The notes below the pieces were generated by a model, which worked only from the letters and a program-made list of their open reading frames with translations, was not told the DNA's origin and made no database searches. Below, one piece after another: positions 63,195 to 64,000 of a stretch of 64,000 nucleotides of DNA (position 1 is the stretch's first letter; each line of letters begins with the position of its first letter). This stretch comes from Mycolicibacillus parakoreensis (GTDB lineage Bacteria; Actinomycetota; Actinomycetes; Mycobacteriales; Mycobacteriaceae), in NCBI RefSeq assembly GCF_022370835.2, contig NZ_CP092365.1, forward strand, positions 3,348,001 through 3,412,000. Reading direction: 5' to 3'. Both the position numbers and the translations under genes were made by a program.

Positions 63195-64000
63195 CACAGG
63201 TCCTCCTTGTCGCTTCGCAGTCCCGGCATGCCGATGGCGACCGGGGCGGGCACCTTGCGCCCGTTGTGGTCGACGAAACTCACGGTCTCGTCCTCGGCGT
63301 CGGGGGCGTTGACGAACGAGACGAACCGGGCGAGTTTGTCGGGGTCTTCCAGCACGCCTTTCCATTCGCACCGGTAGCCCTCGACGTGGCGGGCCATGGC
63401 GGCCTCGAATTCGGCGGCCAGGCCCAAGGAGTCGTCGCAGACCACGTCCCGCAGATGCTCCAGGCCGCCGTCGAGGTCCTCCAGCCACGGCGCCGTGCGC
63501 TGCAGGCGGTCGGCGGTGCGGATGTAGAACATCAGGAACCGGTCGATGTAGCGCACCAGCGTCTCGTCGTCGAGGTCGCCGGCCAGCAGCTGGGCGTGTC
63601 GGGGGGTCATGCCGCCGTTGCCGCAGACATAGAGGTTCCAGCCGACCTCGGTGGCGATCACCCCGACGTCCTTGCCGCGGGCCTCGGCGCATTCGCGCGC
63701 ACAGCCGGAGACACCCATCTTGATCTTGTGCGGGGCGCGCAGCCCACGGTAGCGCAGCTCGAGGTCGATCGCCATCTGCACCGAGTCCTGTTGGCCGTAG
63801 CGGCACCAGTCGCTGCCCACACAGCTTTTCACCGTGCGCAGCGACTTGCCGTAGGCCTGGCCGGATTCCATGCCGGCGTCGACGAGGCGTTTCCAGATGG
63901 CGGGCAGCTGGTCGACACGGGCACCGAACAGGTCGATGCGCTGACCGCCGGTGATCTTGGTGTACAGGCCGAAGTCCTGGGCGATCTGGCCGATCAGGAT
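63194..64000 (-). CDS. nirB: nitrite reductase [NAD(P)H] large subunit (partial, C-terminal part)
   Basis: Only the last 268 residues are in the window; the start lies beyond 64000. Visible are KITGGQRIDLFGARVDQLPA, the sirohaem/4Fe-4S cysteines in KSCVGSDWCRYG and MGVSGCARECAEARGKD, and the C-terminal region DRFLMFYIRTADRLQRTA. NirB carries FAD, a 4Fe-4S cluster and sirohaem and reduces nitrite to ammonium with NADH. In M. tuberculosis nirBD is at Rv0252-Rv0253, so the gene order breaks between this operon and the peptidase gene. Confidence 0.95.
   Translation of the reverse strand: MLIGQIAQDFGLYTKITGGQRIDLFGARVDQLPAIWKRLVDAGMESGQAYGKSLRTVKSCVGSDWCRYGQQDSVQMAIDLELRYRGLRAPHKIKMGVSGCARECAEARGKDVGVIATEVGWNLYVCGNGGMTPRHAQLLAGDLDDETLVRYIDRFLMFYIRTADRLQRTAPWLEDLDGGLEHLRDVVCDDSLGLAAEFEAAMARHVEGYRCEWKGVLEDPDKLARFVSFVNAPDAEDETVSFVDHNGRKVPAPVAIGMPGLRSDKEDL

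Overview
This 64 kb window is high-GC chromosomal DNA from a member of the Mycobacteriaceae. The evidence is a PPE-SVP protein, the mycothiol enzyme MshA, heparin-binding haemagglutinin HbhA with its lysine-rich tail, SenX3-RegX3, the tiny ribosomal protein bS22, a mycolic acid methyltransferase, and a gene order that I recall as that of M. tuberculosis Rv0514 down to Rv0457c, read in the opposite direction. Almost all of it is housekeeping chromosome. I see no phage, plasmid, transposase, CRISPR array, rRNA or tRNA.

Layout. 0-5.5 kb is accessory: two overlapping deazaflavin-dependent oxidoreductases, a solitary PPE protein ending in a SHOCT-like motif, an MpaB-type oxygenase with a TetR regulator, a divergent Tat-exported esterase, and a small Asn-Pro-rich secreted protein. 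5.6-7.7 kb is a Cu+-type P1B ATPase behind a CsoR/RicR-type operator. 7.7-13.7 kb is the haem operon hemA-hemC-hemD-hemB followed by two small membrane proteins. 13.8-24.6 kb holds a glutaredoxin-like protein, a SerB-type HAD phosphatase, a HadC-like dehydratase, an acyltransferase, a GalE2-like SDR, bS22, a BldC-like HTH protein, proC, a thioesterase, a TIM-barrel isomerase, a membrane protein and a Ppx/GppA phosphatase. 24.6-27.4 kb is a three-gene diiron protein/SDR/SDR group, followed by 600 bp with no convincing gene. 28-35 kb has regX3, a 53-bp MIRU-like element, senX3, gpmA, a YbjN protein, mshA, a ROK regulator and an SDR. 35-46.5 kb has a frameshifted membrane gene, an L,D-transpeptidase lipoprotein, murB, a nitrilase-type amidohydrolase, deoC, hbhA with its XRE neighbour, a DUF445 protein, MadR-like TetR and fadB2. 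46.7-50.7 kb is the isocitrate lyase gene with its regulator ramB. 50.8-55.3 kb holds a CMD protein, an MMPL transporter, TspO and an SRPBCC-SDR39U1 fusion. 55.4-64 kb has lpdC, an MmaA4-like methyltransferase, two membrane proteins, an aldehyde dehydrogenase, a prolyl oligopeptidase and nirD-nirB, the last cut by the window edge.

How it works together. Three well-known circuits are visible: haem synthesis from glutamyl-tRNA, phosphate-responsive SenX3-RegX3, and RamB control of the glyoxylate shunt through TTGCTAA/TGCAAA-type sites upstream of icl. Copper export, cell-wall synthesis (MurB, L,D-transpeptidase), mycothiol (MshA) and mycolate modification (MmaA4-like, MadR-like) are also represented.

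The least explained signals lie between genes. One is a 21-bp-period repeat with core TTGTGCGCYCACGGCGAAGG, seen near 5.0, 37.3 and 62.6 kb with a relative at 46.6 kb. Another is a REP-like palindrome-of-palindromes at 19.6 and 30.1 kb. At least ten genes also have a TANNNT -10 hexamer only 6-8 nt before the start codon, suggesting leaderless mRNAs. I found no clearly new multi-gene system; the repeats are the best candidates for something undescribed. Locus comparisons with M. tuberculosis are from memory and were not searched.
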